NCBI GenBank assembly: GCA_937921595.1
Contig: CAKZTD010000196.1
Location: 1 to 32,830, forward strand
Length of the DNA: 32,830 nt
From: an uncultured Saprospiraceae bacterium
Lineage (GTDB): Bacteria; Bacteroidota; Bacteroidia; Chitinophagales; Saprospiraceae
Direction: 5' to 3'
Shown: positions 1 through 8,855 of the stretch, one piece after another
How the letters are laid out: each line of letters begins with the position of its first letter
How positions within the stretch are numbered: the first letter of the stretch is position 1
Notes under the pieces: generated by a model
Seen by the model: only the letters and a program-made list of their open reading frames with translations
The model's database searches: none
Told to the model about the DNA's origin: nothing
Position numbers and translations under genes: made by a program

Positions 1-1010
1 ATCATTTTACGCTCGTATCCAGAACGTCGGATTTCCCAAACAACATAGTCTAAGATCTCTTCAACTCTTGCTTGAATGATGCGTGAAAGATTCTTTTCAG
101 AAATCTCTTTTGGATCACGACCTTTCAATCCAGGTATAGTAATAATACGATTGTCGTATACTTCGTCAGCCAAAGCAGAACCGAATCGTAATTTTAATTT
201 CTCTGCTTGTTGCGACATCACTTTACAACCTTCTTTGATATCATTGGTGATCACATTTCCTCCGAAAGGAACGACAGCAGTATGTCGAATAATTCCTTCT
301 TCAAAAATGGTGATATCCGTGGTCCCTCCTCCGATATCAACCAATACGATACCTGCTTCACGTTCTTCTTCACTCAATACAGAGTGAGCAGAAGCGATAG
401 GCTCGAGTGTAATGTCCGCGACCTTCAATCCTACACGTTCCACACATCTTTGGATGTTGTTGGACGCTGCGATTTGACCAGTGATGATGTGGAAATTAGC
501 TTCCAATCTTACACCAGACATTCCGATTGGGTCTGTAATACCTTGTTCATTATCCACAGTATACTCTTGTGGAATAACGTGAAGGATTTTGTCTCCTGGG
601 GGCAAAACCAATTTGTGCATGTCGTTGATTAATTTCTCAATATCTTTTTGAGAAATTTCGTCCATGTCATTATCACGGGTTAAGATTCCGCGATGTTGAA
701 GACTCTTGATGTGTTGACCTGCGATTCCAACATGGACTAACTTAGCTTTGTGTCCTGAGTTACGCTCTGCTGCAGCGATAGCTTCAGAAATTGCTTTGAC
801 AGTCTTTTCAATGTTAGAAACCACGCCTCTAGATACACCAGTAGAATTTACTTTACCGATGCCAAGAATCTCCAGCTTACCATGTTCGTTTTCACGACCA
901 GCAATTGCGCAGACCTTGGTAGTTCCAATGTCTAATGCAAATACTACATCCTGCTTTTGCGTGTTTAAATTATCTATCATAGTACGAGATTTAAGAGGTA
1001 GTTTTCTCAT
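1..1010 (-). CDS. ftsA: FtsA, divisome actin homologue (partial, 3' end outside window)
   Basis: This open frame runs from an ATG at 1010 off the left edge and gives 336 codons. FtsA is an actin-fold ATPase that tethers FtsZ to the inner membrane and recruits later division proteins. The N-terminal phosphate-binding loop is visible as ALDIGTTKVCAIAG (about residues 25-38), followed by the family-typical GVSRGVV and VHVGIAG stretches. The second phosphate motif DIGGGTTDITIF lies near residue 210. The C-terminal part with the membrane-targeting helix is outside the window. A second in-frame ATG at 980 (MIDNL) is an equally possible start. The gene begins 11 bp after the ftsQ stop, so it is probably co-transcribed with it. 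ftsZ would be expected next, beyond the left edge. Family identity is certain; the start is not. Confidence 0.95.
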   Translation of the reverse strand, partial: MRKLPLKSRTMIDNLNTQKQDVVFALDIGTTKVCAIAGRENEHGKLEILGIGKVNSTGVSRGVVSNIEKTVKAISEAIAAAERNSGHKAKLVHVGIAGQHIKSLQHRGILTRDNDMDEISQKDIEKLINDMHKLVLPPGDKILHVIPQEYTVDNEQGITDPIGMSGVRLEANFHIITGQIAASNNIQRCVERVGLKVADITLEPIASAHSVLSEEEREAGIVLVDIGGGTTDITIFEEGIIRHTAVVPFGGNVITNDIKEGCKVMSQQAEKLKLRFGSALADEVYDNRIITIPGLKGRDPKEISEKNLSRIIQARVEEILDYVVWEIRRSGYERKM

Positions 1011-1021
1011 AATATGCCGAG

Positions 1022-1807
1022 TTATTTTTTCTCAGCAACTACCTGACCTTTAAAAGTTAGATTAATAGTTTTATATACTTGCCAGCCTTTATAGGCTAGA
1101 CCATTTTTATAAAAGTTTTTTAAATACAAGATCTTTTGCTCCAATCGACTCATGTCTCCAAGGATTATTTTTTGATCTCCAATTTTCGGAATTAAGTAAT
1201 ACTCTCCTTTTTTAGTCACGTAGATTTGTTCTATCATAGGTTCTAAAAATGGATCTTCGTTAATCCGGTTTGTCAATTTGTACAAGTCTTTTAGTACATG
1301 TCTTTTTTTCTTAGTCGCATAGTCCCGGTCGTATGGTCTAATATTCCCAGTTGCGACCAATACTCTTGGTGTATAATGTTTTGACCAAGGTACCTGACCA
1401 CCTTCCCGATCCAGATAATAAGTCAATCCATTTTTGTCAATGACTCTTAAGATCGGTTCGCGTTGTACTAATTCAATATGCACTTTGTTGACTGCATCAA
1501 CATACACCGTAGCTTCTTTTACAAAAGGATCTGCTTTCAGAACCCTTTCAACTCGTTCTACGTCGACTGTCCCAAGTGGAATACCAGCCAAAGAGAAACC
1601 GAAACTATTTTCAATGATCATCAAAACATCTTCTGTATTGATCAGAGAGTAACCGACTTCCAATTGTTCAATATCTATGATGATATCCGACGCGATTGCT
1701 TCTTTCTTATTCTGAACAGCAGAAATAATTAATGCTGCTACTAGAAAGAAAAGTCCAATCAAGAAGACGCGTTTCAGTACACTCGTATATTCTCTCTTTT
1801 TAGCCAT
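1022..1807 (-). CDS. ftsQ: FtsQ/DivIB-type cell division protein
   Basis: The 261-residue protein has a short basic cytoplasmic N-terminus (MAKKREYTSVLKR), one membrane segment at about residues 14-31 and a periplasmic remainder. That is the FtsQ layout: bitopic anchor, POTRA domain, beta domain. The POTRA-like part is the stretch around LGTVDVERVERVLKADPFV (about 78-97), followed by VNKVHIELVQREPILRV, which is characteristic of the family. In the divisome FtsQ links the early ring to the FtsL/FtsB and FtsW/FtsI complex. The start codon overlaps the end of murC by 8 nt (ATGGCTAA), and ftsA follows after 11 bp, so translation is likely coupled. FtsQ sequences diverge strongly, so the call leans on position as well as on the POTRA pattern. 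Confidence 0.9.
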   Translation of the reverse strand: MAKKREYTSVLKRVFLIGLFFLVAALIISAVQNKKEAIASDIIIDIEQLEVGYSLINTEDVLMIIENSFGFSLAGIPLGTVDVERVERVLKADPFVKEATVYVDAVNKVHIELVQREPILRVIDKNGLTYYLDREGGQVPWSKHYTPRVLVATGNIRPYDRDYATKKKRHVLKDLYKLTNRINEDPFLEPMIEQIYVTKKGEYYLIPKIGDQKIILGDMSRLEQKILYLKNFYKNGLAYKGWQVYKTINLTFKGQVVAEKK

Positions 1808-3146
1808 TGGTAATCAATGTTTTGATCGGTTGAACAAAGGTGTCGATATCCCCTGCGCCTAAAGTGAGTAATATTTCAAAATCAAGTGTCTTCAACTTAT
1901 CCATGACGTTTGCTTTAGTCGCTCTCGTCTTCTGCGGATTTGTCATTTTTTCAAAGATAATATCGGATGTTACACCTTCCATTGGAAGTTCGCGTGCGGG
2001 GTAAATATCCATCAAAACTATTTCATCCAGTTGATCTAAAGCTGCTGCAAATCCATCTACAAAATCACGAGTTCGTGAATAGAGATGAGGTTGAAAAACG
2101 CCAGTGATCTTTCGGTTTGGAAAGAGCATTCTAGCGGCATCAATTGCTGCATTAAGTTCGGTCGGATGATGGGCATAATCATCAATGTAGACTACCTTTT
2201 CATCGCGGTGTATAAATTCAAATCTTCGCTTTATTCCTTTGAATGAAGCTAATGCTTTTTTTATGGCTTCGCCTGTTACGCCGAGTTGTTGAGCAACAGC
2301 TATTGCTGCGGTTGCGTTTTCAACATTGTGACGTCCAGGTAAAGTGAATACAATATTTTCAATATTTTCAATTGGACTTTCTAAGTCAAAAACAAAGTAT
2401 CCGTTTTCTACTCGGAGGTTTTTAGAACGGTAAGTTCCGCCTTCAACTCCAAAGGAATCGGTATGCTTGTTTTCACGAATCAATTCAAGTCCATTTCGTA
2501 AGAATACTTTACCACCAGGTTTTAATTTCTCGGCGTATTGAGTAAAGCCTTCTTGCATATAATCCTCTGTTCCATAAATATCCAGATGATCTGCATCCAT
2601 TGATATAATCACTGAATAATCTGGCGTTAGTTGTAAAAAAGAACGATCATATTCGTCAGCTTCTACAACGACCCATTCACTTTTTCCTTCTACAAAATTG
2701 GATTGATAATTCTGAGCAATTCCTCCAAGAAATGCGGTGCAATCAATGCCTCCAATTCTGAGCACATGTGTCAAGATGGAACTGGTTGAAGTCTTTCCAT
2801 GTGTACCAGCAATTCCAATCGTTTTTCTATTTCGACTAATCATGCCTAATACTTCTGCTCGTTTTTTTACTGGAAAATCATTCTTTTTAAAATAAGAAAG
2901 CTCGCCATGTGTTTCTGGAACAGCTGGTGTAAAAATTACCAGATCTACCTTTGCAGGAATATATTTCAAATCATCCTCGTAGTGGATTTTTATGCCTTCC
3001 TGAGCCAACTTTTTGGTCAGTATTGTTTCTGTTTTATCATAACCATGAACTGTACATCCTAATCCATTGAAGTAGCGCGCAAGAGCACTCATTCCGATTC
3101 CTCCTACTCCAATAAAATATATTGTATGTACATCATTTAGGTTCAA
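1800..3146 (-). CDS. murC: UDP-N-acetylmuramate--L-alanine ligase (MurC)
   Basis: MurC adds L-alanine to UDP-MurNAc using ATP, the first amino acid of the peptidoglycan stem peptide, in the cytoplasm. The 448 residues match the family length. Visible motifs are the N-terminal Rossmann loop FIGVGGIGMSALA (about 11-23), the ATP loop AGTHGKTSTSS (113-123), the Mur-ligase metal/substrate segment EADEYDRSF (162-170), and DDYAHHPTE in the C-terminal half. The start is a TTG at 3146. The next Met (residue 19) lies inside the Rossmann motif and no ATG is in frame just upstream, so TTG is the only start that fits the family. The 3' end overlaps ftsQ by 8 nt. A 192-bp gap separates it from murG. Confidence 0.97.
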   Translation of the reverse strand: MNLNDVHTIYFIGVGGIGMSALARYFNGLGCTVHGYDKTETILTKKLAQEGIKIHYEDDLKYIPAKVDLVIFTPAVPETHGELSYFKKNDFPVKKRAEVLGMISRNRKTIGIAGTHGKTSTSSILTHVLRIGGIDCTAFLGGIAQNYQSNFVEGKSEWVVVEADEYDRSFLQLTPDYSVIISMDADHLDIYGTEDYMQEGFTQYAEKLKPGGKVFLRNGLELIRENKHTDSFGVEGGTYRSKNLRVENGYFVFDLESPIENIENIVFTLPGRHNVENATAAIAVAQQLGVTGEAIKKALASFKGIKRRFEFIHRDEKVVYIDDYAHHPTELNAAIDAARMLFPNRKITGVFQPHLYSRTRDFVDGFAAALDQLDEIVLMDIYPARELPMEGVTSDIIFEKMTNPQKTRATKANVMDKLKTLDFEILLTLGAGDIDTFVQPIKTLITNG

Positions 3147-3338
3147 CGTTTTTATAATTTTTCTTGTATTTTCTTAGGTTATATTAATTCATTTATGTAA
3201 ATGACTGTTTCCCAGTCTACTATATCAAAGTATGTGCCTAATTTTTTATATGTTAATTTTTTAATTTAAAAATTATTATAATTTGTTATTTCCACCTCAA
3301 ATCCTACTGATAATCATAGAGTTACATTTAGTTTGTTA
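3147..3338. other. murG-murC intergenic gap
   Basis: This is a 192-bp, very AT-rich non-coding gap. The only structures I see are a small hairpin GACTG/CAGTC (about 3203-3217) and short AT palindromes near 3255-3280. I found no match to the TAnnTTTG promoter box on the minus strand. Nothing here looks like a gene. Confidence 0.5.
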
Positions 3339-4436
3339 TTATTTATTCTTTATCAATTTTAAAACCTCTGCGGCGATATCTTGGGCTGCTTTTGGTTTTG
3401 CAAGCTTTAAAATGTTTTGTTCTAGCTTCTGCTGTTTAGCGGAATCGTTCAAAATTTCCAGTGCAGTAGCGATCATTTTCTCTTTAACATCATCATCTTT
3501 CACCATCACTGCTGCATCTTTTTCTACTAGGGCCAAAGCATTTTTAGTTTGGTGATCTTCTGCTACATTTGGAGAAGGTACCAAGACTGTTGCTTTTCCT
3601 ACGATGCATAATTCTGAAATTGTAGAAGCTCCTGCCCTACCAATCACAACATCTGCCATTGCATAAGCTAAATCCATTCTATCAATAAATGCCGATATCT
3701 TTATATTCGGCAATTTTGCTGTTTCGCATGTCGAGTATTCCTCGATATATAATTTTCCTGACTGCCATAAAACCTGGACTTCAGGATTTGATTTCAATAA
3801 TTCAAAACTTGCTCGCATCCCTTGGTTGATTGACCTTGCCCCAAGGCTTCCACCGACAATGACGATGGTTTTCTTATTTGGATCTAAATCAAAATGCTTA
3901 ATCCCTTCATCCCGATTGACCGTCAATTTTATAATGTCTTTTCGAACAGGGTTTCCAGTAATTTTTAATTTATCGCCAGGAAAGTAGCGTTCCATTTTAT
4001 CGTAAGCCACACATATGGTATTGGCTTTTTTTGAAAGCAATTTGTTCGTTATACCAGCATAAGAATTTTGCTCTTGTAGTAAAGATGGAATGCCTAATCT
4101 ATTGGCCATTTCCAAAGTTGGTCCACTAGCAAATCCTCCTACTCCAACAGCAACATCTGGTTTAAAATTCCGAACGATCCAAAATGCTTTCCAAATGCTA
4201 TGTAGCAATTTGATTGGAAACATCAAGTTTCTAAATGTCAATTTTCTTTGAAAACCGCTAATCCACAATCCTTTGATTGGGTAGCCTGCTTTGGGGACTT
4301 TTTCCATTTCTATCTTCCCCTTTGCACCAACAAATAATATTTCAATTTCAGGGTTCGTTTTTTTCAATTCATCTGCTATCGCTATAGCCGGAAATACATG
4401 TCCGCCTGTTCCACCACCTGAGATAATTACTTTCAT
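3339..4436 (-). CDS. murG: UDP-GlcNAc:lipid I N-acetylglucosaminyltransferase (MurG)
   Basis: MurG transfers GlcNAc from UDP-GlcNAc to lipid I on the cytoplasmic face of the membrane, giving lipid II. The 365-residue protein begins with the diagnostic glycine-rich loop ISGGGTGGHVFPA (about 5-17). It also has QEQNSYAGITNK (121-132, the acceptor-side motif of the family), the second glycine-rich loop VGGSLGARSIN (194-204), and the nucleotide-sugar segment GRAGASTISEL followed by EDHQTKNA. It is a GT-B fold (GT28) enzyme of usual length. The start is ATG. It sits between ftsW (127-bp gap upstream, with an inverted repeat) and murC (192-bp gap downstream). Confidence 0.97.
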   Translation of the reverse strand: MKVIISGGGTGGHVFPAIAIADELKKTNPEIEILFVGAKGKIEMEKVPKAGYPIKGLWISGFQRKLTFRNLMFPIKLLHSIWKAFWIVRNFKPDVAVGVGGFASGPTLEMANRLGIPSLLQEQNSYAGITNKLLSKKANTICVAYDKMERYFPGDKLKITGNPVRKDIIKLTVNRDEGIKHFDLDPNKKTIVIVGGSLGARSINQGMRASFELLKSNPEVQVLWQSGKLYIEEYSTCETAKLPNIKISAFIDRMDLAYAMADVVIGRAGASTISELCIVGKATVLVPSPNVAEDHQTKNALALVEKDAAVMVKDDDVKEKMIATALEILNDSAKQQKLEQNILKLAKPKAAQDIAAEVLKLIKNK

Positions 4437-4456
4437 CTTTCAATAATTATTAAGCA

Positions 4457-4518
4457 AACAAGTTAATAAGTTATCAAAAACTGGAACCTTTATTTACTTG
4501 CTAACTTATTCATTTGTT
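4457..4518. repeat. Inverted repeat between ftsW and murG
   Basis: Two 17-nt arms, AACAAGTTAATAAGTTA at 4457-4473 and its near-complement at 4502-4518, pair at 15 of 17 positions around a 28-nt loop. The element fills much of the 127-bp gap between ftsW and murG. It has no U-tract in the direction of transcription, so it is not a standard terminator. It may be an interspersed palindromic repeat or an RNA-processing structure. Confidence 0.55.
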
Positions 4519-4563
4519 AACTTTTAAAACTTCACCTCTCAATCCTCACCATTCACTCCTGAA

Positions 4564-5703
4564 TTAATCTGTTTTTTCAATATATCGACTCACACTTAAT
4601 ATCATTCCGAATGCTATACTTGAAAATATAATCGAGGTTCCTCCTTTACTTACTAGCGGTAAATTCAATCCAGTAACTGGAACTAAATCTACAGACACTG
4701 CAATGTTCGCCAATGCTTGCAAAGAAATAAGAAGCCCCAAGCCAAGTACCAACATCGCACCGAATGCTTTTGGACTTTTTGTAATAATTCTTACTGTTCT
4801 AAAAAACAAAAGAACATATAAACCAATCACTGTAAAACCTCCAAGCAATCCATATTCTTCACAAATTATTGCATAAATAAAATCAGAATATGGTGCCGGT
4901 AAATAATTCCGCATGGCACTTCCTCCTGGACCTTCACCAAAATAACTTCCTTTAGCTATCGCAATTTTTGAATGTTGTATTTGATAACCTCCATCCGAAT
5001 CTTCCCGAAACTCTGTCAGTCTTTCTACCCAAGTATCTAATCTTACGATCCCCAAGTCTGGAAACAATTTTGCGATCGTCACTAAAAAAGTAAACAAGAC
5101 TACACCTAAGAACAATAGCAACAGGATGTATTTAAAAGAAACTCTTCCTAAAAACATCATCACTACACACACTATAAAAAGTAATGCTGCTGATGATAAA
5201 TCCGAAGGTGCAATCAATCCACATATAATCAAGACAGGAACTACAATTGGTAAAAATGCACTGTTGAAATCCTTAATGTATTCTTGCTTTGCGGAGATTG
5301 CCCTGGCGACATAAATAATAAGTGCCAGCTTTGCAAAATCTGAAGTTTGGAAGGTCAATCCTACAAAAGGAATATCCAACCAACGTCTCGCATCATTTAC
5401 TTCTCGTCCAAAACCAATGGTATACATTAACAGAGGGATAGCAATCACCAGAAGAACGGGAGCTATCTTAGAATACTGCGTATAATGCATCAAATAACAA
5501 AGATAAGTTATCGTCAAACCGCCAAAAACCAAGAATAAATGCTTGATCAAATAGGCTTCTGTCTCACCGTCTTTGTACTTAAATGCAATATGGCCAGTGG
5601 CACTATATACGGCAAGTATAGAGAGAATAGAAAGAACTGCAACGATCATCCAGACTGTTCGATCGCCTTGTAATTCTGCAGATATTCTGTTACCTATTGA
5701 CAT
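4564..5703 (-). CDS. ftsW: FtsW, SEDS-family septal peptidoglycan glycosyltransferase
   Basis: FtsW polymerises glycan strands from lipid II at the septum together with FtsI. The 379-residue protein is strongly hydrophobic, with about ten membrane segments. SEDS signatures are FQTSDFAKLALIIYVAR (about 118-134), the loop DGGYQIQHSKIAIAKG with YFGEGPGGS (237-262), YSDFIYAIICEEYGLLGG (272-289; the Asp of SDFIY aligns by motif with the conserved catalytic-site Asp of SEDS enzymes), and NLPLVSKGGTS near the C-terminus. The neighbours are murD upstream and murG downstream, the usual dcw placement. The RodA paralogue is unlikely given this context. The start is ATG, placing a short cytoplasmic tail before the first helix. 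Confidence 0.96.
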   Translation of the reverse strand: MSIGNRISAELQGDRTVWMIVAVLSILSILAVYSATGHIAFKYKDGETEAYLIKHLFLVFGGLTITYLCYLMHYTQYSKIAPVLLVIAIPLLMYTIGFGREVNDARRWLDIPFVGLTFQTSDFAKLALIIYVARAISAKQEYIKDFNSAFLPIVVPVLIICGLIAPSDLSSAALLFIVCVVMMFLGRVSFKYILLLLFLGVVLFTFLVTIAKLFPDLGIVRLDTWVERLTEFREDSDGGYQIQHSKIAIAKGSYFGEGPGGSAMRNYLPAPYSDFIYAIICEEYGLLGGFTVIGLYVLLFFRTVRIITKSPKAFGAMLVLGLGLLISLQALANIAVSVDLVPVTGLNLPLVSKGGTSIIFSSIAFGMILSVSRYIEKTD

Positions 5704-5773
5704 GATCTCGGGTTAATGTATTTTGTTTCTAATTAAATTCGATTACGTTTTCTCATAGTCAAAGAACTTTTTC

Positions 5774-5820
5774 AGGTTTTATTTTCACTAAACTTTGAAA
5801 ATTTAGTCAACATAAAACCT
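5774..5820. repeat. Nested hairpin between murD and ftsW
   Basis: The outer stem AGGTTTTAT (5774-5782) pairs perfectly with ATAAAACCT (5812-5820). Inside, ACTAAA (5787-5792) pairs with TTTAGT (5802-5807), continuing with TTT/AAA. The hairpin lies 10 nt past the murD stop in the transcription direction and 71 nt before the ftsW start. No long U-tract follows, so it is more likely a processing or stability element, or a repeat, than a terminator. Confidence 0.6.
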
Positions 5821-5829
5821 TGGTAAAAC

Positions 5830-7128
5830 CTATATATTTCTCGCAGCATCTCTAAATTGATCGCCACGATCTTCATAGTTTTTAAATAGATCAAAACTTG
5901 CGCATGCAGGAGACAATAAAACAACGTCTCCATTTTCTGTATAAGTTTTTGCTACTTCAACCGCTTCTTTTACACTGCCAGTTTCTTCGATAATTTTCAC
6001 AAAAGGTGAAAAGGTTTCGAGAATCTTGGTGTTATCTACTCCGAGGCAAATAATGGCTTTTACTTTTGATTCTACCAATTCCATAATTGGTTCGTAATCA
6101 TTGCCTTTATCTACGCCTCCGACTATCCAAACAATCGGCTTCTTCATCGCATCCAATGCATAATAAACTGCATCGACGTTGGTAGCTTTACTATCATTTA
6201 TATACTCCACACCATTGGTCGTACAAATAGACTCTAAACGGTGTGGAGCATTTATAAAAGAATTCAGACCTTTCTGAATATCTTCTTTACTAACTCCTAA
6301 TTGCAAAGCAGCTTTGATCGCGCAAGTGGCATTGAACATATTGTGGTTTCCTTTCAAGCTACACTCAGACAAATCAAAAGTAAATTCATTAACAATCAAT
6401 TGATCTTGATTTACTTTTACTTCATTTACCTCCAACAGGTTCGCTTTAGGCTTTTCATTTTTTAAAAAAGATAAAATATTTTCATCCTGATTATTAAAAA
6501 TAAAATGATCCTCAGCTTGCTGATTCAAAATGATTCGGAATTTTGAAGCGACATAATTTTCCATTTTATATTCATATCGATCCAGATGATCTGGAGTGAT
6601 GTTCAATAGAATGGCGATATCAGGTCTGAAATTCACAATTCCGTCAAGCTGAAAGCTGCTCAGCTCTAACACATAAATGCGGTGTAGATTCTCGGTAAGT
6701 AATCGGGCGAAGCTATAGCCTACATTTCCGCCAACCGCAACATCAAGATGTGCAGTTTTTAGAAGATGGTAAGTCAGATTCGTCGTTGTAGTTTTCCCGT
6801 TACTACCTGTGATGGCCACAAGGGTAGCATTTGTATGTTTGTATGCGTATTCTATTTCAGAAATCACTGGGATTCCTGATTTTTTTAGTCGGTGTATGAG
6901 GTCGACTGTATCAGGGATGCCCGGACTTTTGATGATTTCTGAAGCTTCGAAGATCTTTTTCTCCGAATGGTTATTTTCCTCGAAAGGAATATTGTTTTCT
7001 ATTAATTCTTGTTTGTATTTGTCTTTGATTGCTCCACGATCTGAGACAAATACCTCGTGTTTTAATTGCTTTGCTAAAAGGGCTGCTCCTACTCCACTTT
7101 CTCCAGCTCCAAGTACGACAACTTTCAT
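5830..7128 (-). CDS. murD: UDP-N-acetylmuramoylalanine--D-glutamate ligase (MurD)
   Basis: MurD adds D-glutamate to UDP-MurNAc-L-Ala in the cytoplasm with ATP hydrolysis. The 432-residue protein has the N-terminal UDP-binding loop VVVLGAGESGVGAA (3-16), the ATP loop AITGSNGKTTTTN (105-117), the central NITPDHLDRYEYKMENY segment typical of Mur ligases, and NDSKATNVDA, a MurD-specific signature. The C-terminal part contains LLSPACASFDLFKNYEDRGDQF, also a strong MurD marker. Its ATG shares one nucleotide with the mraY stop (TAATG), which implies translational coupling. Confidence 0.97.
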   Translation of the reverse strand: MKVVVLGAGESGVGAALLAKQLKHEVFVSDRGAIKDKYKQELIENNIPFEENNHSEKKIFEASEIIKSPGIPDTVDLIHRLKKSGIPVISEIEYAYKHTNATLVAITGSNGKTTTTNLTYHLLKTAHLDVAVGGNVGYSFARLLTENLHRIYVLELSSFQLDGIVNFRPDIAILLNITPDHLDRYEYKMENYVASKFRIILNQQAEDHFIFNNQDENILSFLKNEKPKANLLEVNEVKVNQDQLIVNEFTFDLSECSLKGNHNMFNATCAIKAALQLGVSKEDIQKGLNSFINAPHRLESICTTNGVEYINDSKATNVDAVYYALDAMKKPIVWIVGGVDKGNDYEPIMELVESKVKAIICLGVDNTKILETFSPFVKIIEETGSVKEAVEVAKTYTENGDVVLLSPACASFDLFKNYEDRGDQFRDAARNI

Positions 7129-8384
7129 TATCTAATTTTTAAAGTAATGATGGTCAACACTGCAAGTAAAATTCCTACAATCCAAAATCTTGTTACGATT
7201 TTAGATTCGTGAATTCCCTTTTTCTGATAATGATGATGTAGTGGTGACATCAAAAATATTCTACGGCCTTCGCCATATTTTTTTCTAGTGTATTTGAAAT
7301 AACTTACCTGTAACATGACCGATAAATTTTCAACTAAAAATATTCCACATAAAATCGGAATCAATAATTCTTTTCTAATCAAGATGGCCAAAGATGCAAT
7401 GATTCCTCCGATCATTAAACTTCCGGTATCTCCCATAAAAATCTGCGCCGGAAAGGAATTGTACCAAAGAAATCCGATACATGCTCCTACAAAACAGGCT
7501 GCAAAAATTACTAGCTCACCAGCATTGGGCAAGAACATAATATTCAAATATTCTGCGGCAATCGAGTTACTCGATACATAAGCCAGAATACCTAAGGTAG
7601 CTCCAGCTATCGCACTGACTCCTGTGGCTAATCCATCAATTCCATCTGTCAAATTGGCTCCATTGGAAACGGCGGTTACAATTATAATAACCACTGGCAC
7701 AAAAATAATCCAAGCCATTTTTTGCCAGTTGTTTCCAAAGAATGGGACTATTCTTCCATAGTCCAATTTATTATCTTTAAAAAAAGGTACGTTGGTCAAA
7801 GTCGTCTTTACATAATACTTGAGCACCTTTTCATTTCCTTCTAATACATAGTCTTTTTTAATGATAGAACTTGCATTCAATTCTCTAGCTTCAAATTCGG
7901 TAGGCGACATTCTCACTTGCACTTGATCACTCCACAACATCGTCAAAGCCACAATAATTCCAAGTCCAACTTGCCCTAATATTTTAAACTTTCCACTAAG
8001 ACCTTTTTTATCTTTTTTAAACACCTTAATGTAATCATCTGCAAACCCTACAATTGCCATCCAAGTCGTTGCGACTAACATTAGGATGATATAATCATTT
8101 TCGAGATTACACATCAGTAAACATGGAATAAGAATCGCCATCATTATGATGATCCCCCCCATGGTTGGTGTTCCTTCTTTTTCTTTCTGTCCTTCTAATC
8201 CTAAATCCCGAACCGTTTCTCCAACTTGTAATTTTTTAAGGTATGCGATGATCTTTCCACCAAATACCATAGAGATCAACAGTGAGATGATCAATGCTAC
8301 TCCTGCACGGAAACTGATGTATTTATATAAACCAGCACCAGTTGAACCAATGGAATCCAAATATTGTAACAGGTCATAAAGCAT
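7128..8384 (-). CDS. mraY: Phospho-MurNAc-pentapeptide transferase (MraY)
   Basis: MraY is the integral membrane enzyme that joins phospho-MurNAc-pentapeptide to undecaprenyl phosphate, giving lipid I. Motifs are GTPTMGG (71-77), the Mg-binding [19 protein letters not shown] (114-132), [11 protein letters not shown] (243-253), FMGDTGSL (317-324) and [10 protein letters not shown] (381-390). At 418 residues it is longer than the roughly 360 of proteobacterial MraY. The extra 60-70 residues (about 155-225, with no membrane character) sit between two membrane segments, as in other Bacteroidota. It overlaps murD by one base. A 471-bp non-coding gap separates it from murE upstream. The start is ATG. 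Confidence 0.97.
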   Translation of the reverse strand: MLYDLLQYLDSIGSTGAGLYKYISFRAGVALIISLLISMVFGGKIIAYLKKLQVGETVRDLGLEGQKEKEGTPTMGGIIIMMAILIPCLLMCNLENDYIILMLVATTWMAIVGFADDYIKVFKKDKKGLSGKFKILGQVGLGIIVALTMLWSDQVQVRMSPTEFEARELNASSIIKKDYVLEGNEKVLKYYVKTTLTNVPFFKDNKLDYGRIVPFFGNNWQKMAWIIFVPVVIIIVTAVSNGANLTDGIDGLATGVSAIAGATLGILAYVSSNSIAAEYLNIMFLPNAGELVIFAACFVGACIGFLWYNSFPAQIFMGDTGSLMIGGIIASLAILIRKELLIPILCGIFLVENLSVMLQVSYFKYTRKKYGEGRRIFLMSPLHHHYQKKGIHESKIVTRFWIVGILLAVLTIITLKIR

Positions 8385-8693
8385 ATGATCCTTACTGTTT
8401 TTTATTGTTAAGTAAATTGCGATTCCTCTTCAAGACCAGTTATGCGTCAAAATTTGATGCGAAGTCCTTTTAAAAAATGACTTCTTTCAAAAGTTTCCTT
8501 ACAACTGCTCATTCATCGCAATTTAGGTTGTTAGTCAGCGATTATAAAAAACGCTTTTATTTTTTTCTGGCGGGATCTTCTCATAGTTTCCGCCATTCTC
8601 AGTTCGTATAGTATCCAGTTTTTTACTAGTTAATTTTTATTAAACATTTTTTTAAGATTCAAATTTCACATAAACATATAGTTATGTAAAGTT

Positions 8694-8754
8694 TAACAGC
8701 AGCAGTAGGTTAAAAGGAAAAGGAATCCTTCGTATAGCCTACTGCCCGCTGTTA
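8694..8754. repeat. Two-step stem-loop in the murE-mraY gap
   Basis: TAACAGC (8694-8700) pairs with GCTGTTA (8748-8754). After a small internal loop (AG against CCC), CAGTAGG (8703-8709) pairs with CCTACTG (8738-8744). Within the 28-nt apical loop AAGG and CCTT form a further short hairpin. Stems this GC-rich in an AT-rich gap suggest a selected RNA structure or a palindromic repeat element. Confidence 0.6.
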
Positions 8755-8799
8755 ATCGAATCTGAGAATGATAATAGTTCTTTACCTTTACAAGGTTTT

Positions 8800-8832
8800 A
8801 AGTTTAGTAAATTTTGAAAACTTACTAAACTT
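8800..8832. repeat. Perfect 11-bp palindrome downstream of murE
   Basis: AAGTTTAGTAA (8800-8810) is the exact complement of TTACTAAACTT (8822-8832). The loop can continue pairing as TTTT/AAAA. It lies 24 nt past the murE stop. It resembles the hairpin at 5774-5820 (shared AGGTTTTA flank, ACTAAA/TTTAGT-type stem, TTTGAAAA loop), so the two may belong to one repeat family. Confidence 0.6.
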
Positions 8833-8855
8833 AGTCTCGTTTAATAGTACTAATC

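Larger units (their letters stand above)
8385..8855. other. murE-mraY intergenic region, rich in hairpins
   Basis: This 471-bp gap contains no convincing gene. In plus coordinates it holds a string of palindromes: GCGTCAAAATTTGATGC (8444-8460), GAAGTC/GACTTC (8461-8484), GGCGG/CCGCC (8569-8594), a two-step stem at 8694-8754, and a perfect 11-bp stem at 8800-8832. The last two are listed separately. No TAnnTTTG box was seen on the minus strand, so I cannot point to an internal promoter for mraY. Confidence 0.6.

Noticed and set aside
76-632. Plus-strand open frames opposite ftsA
   Set aside because: They are antisense shadows of the clearly recognisable FtsA reading frame.
3283-3555. A plus-strand frame over the murG 3' end
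   Set aside because: Most of it is the antisense of MurG coding sequence, and its start lies in AT-rich intergenic DNA.
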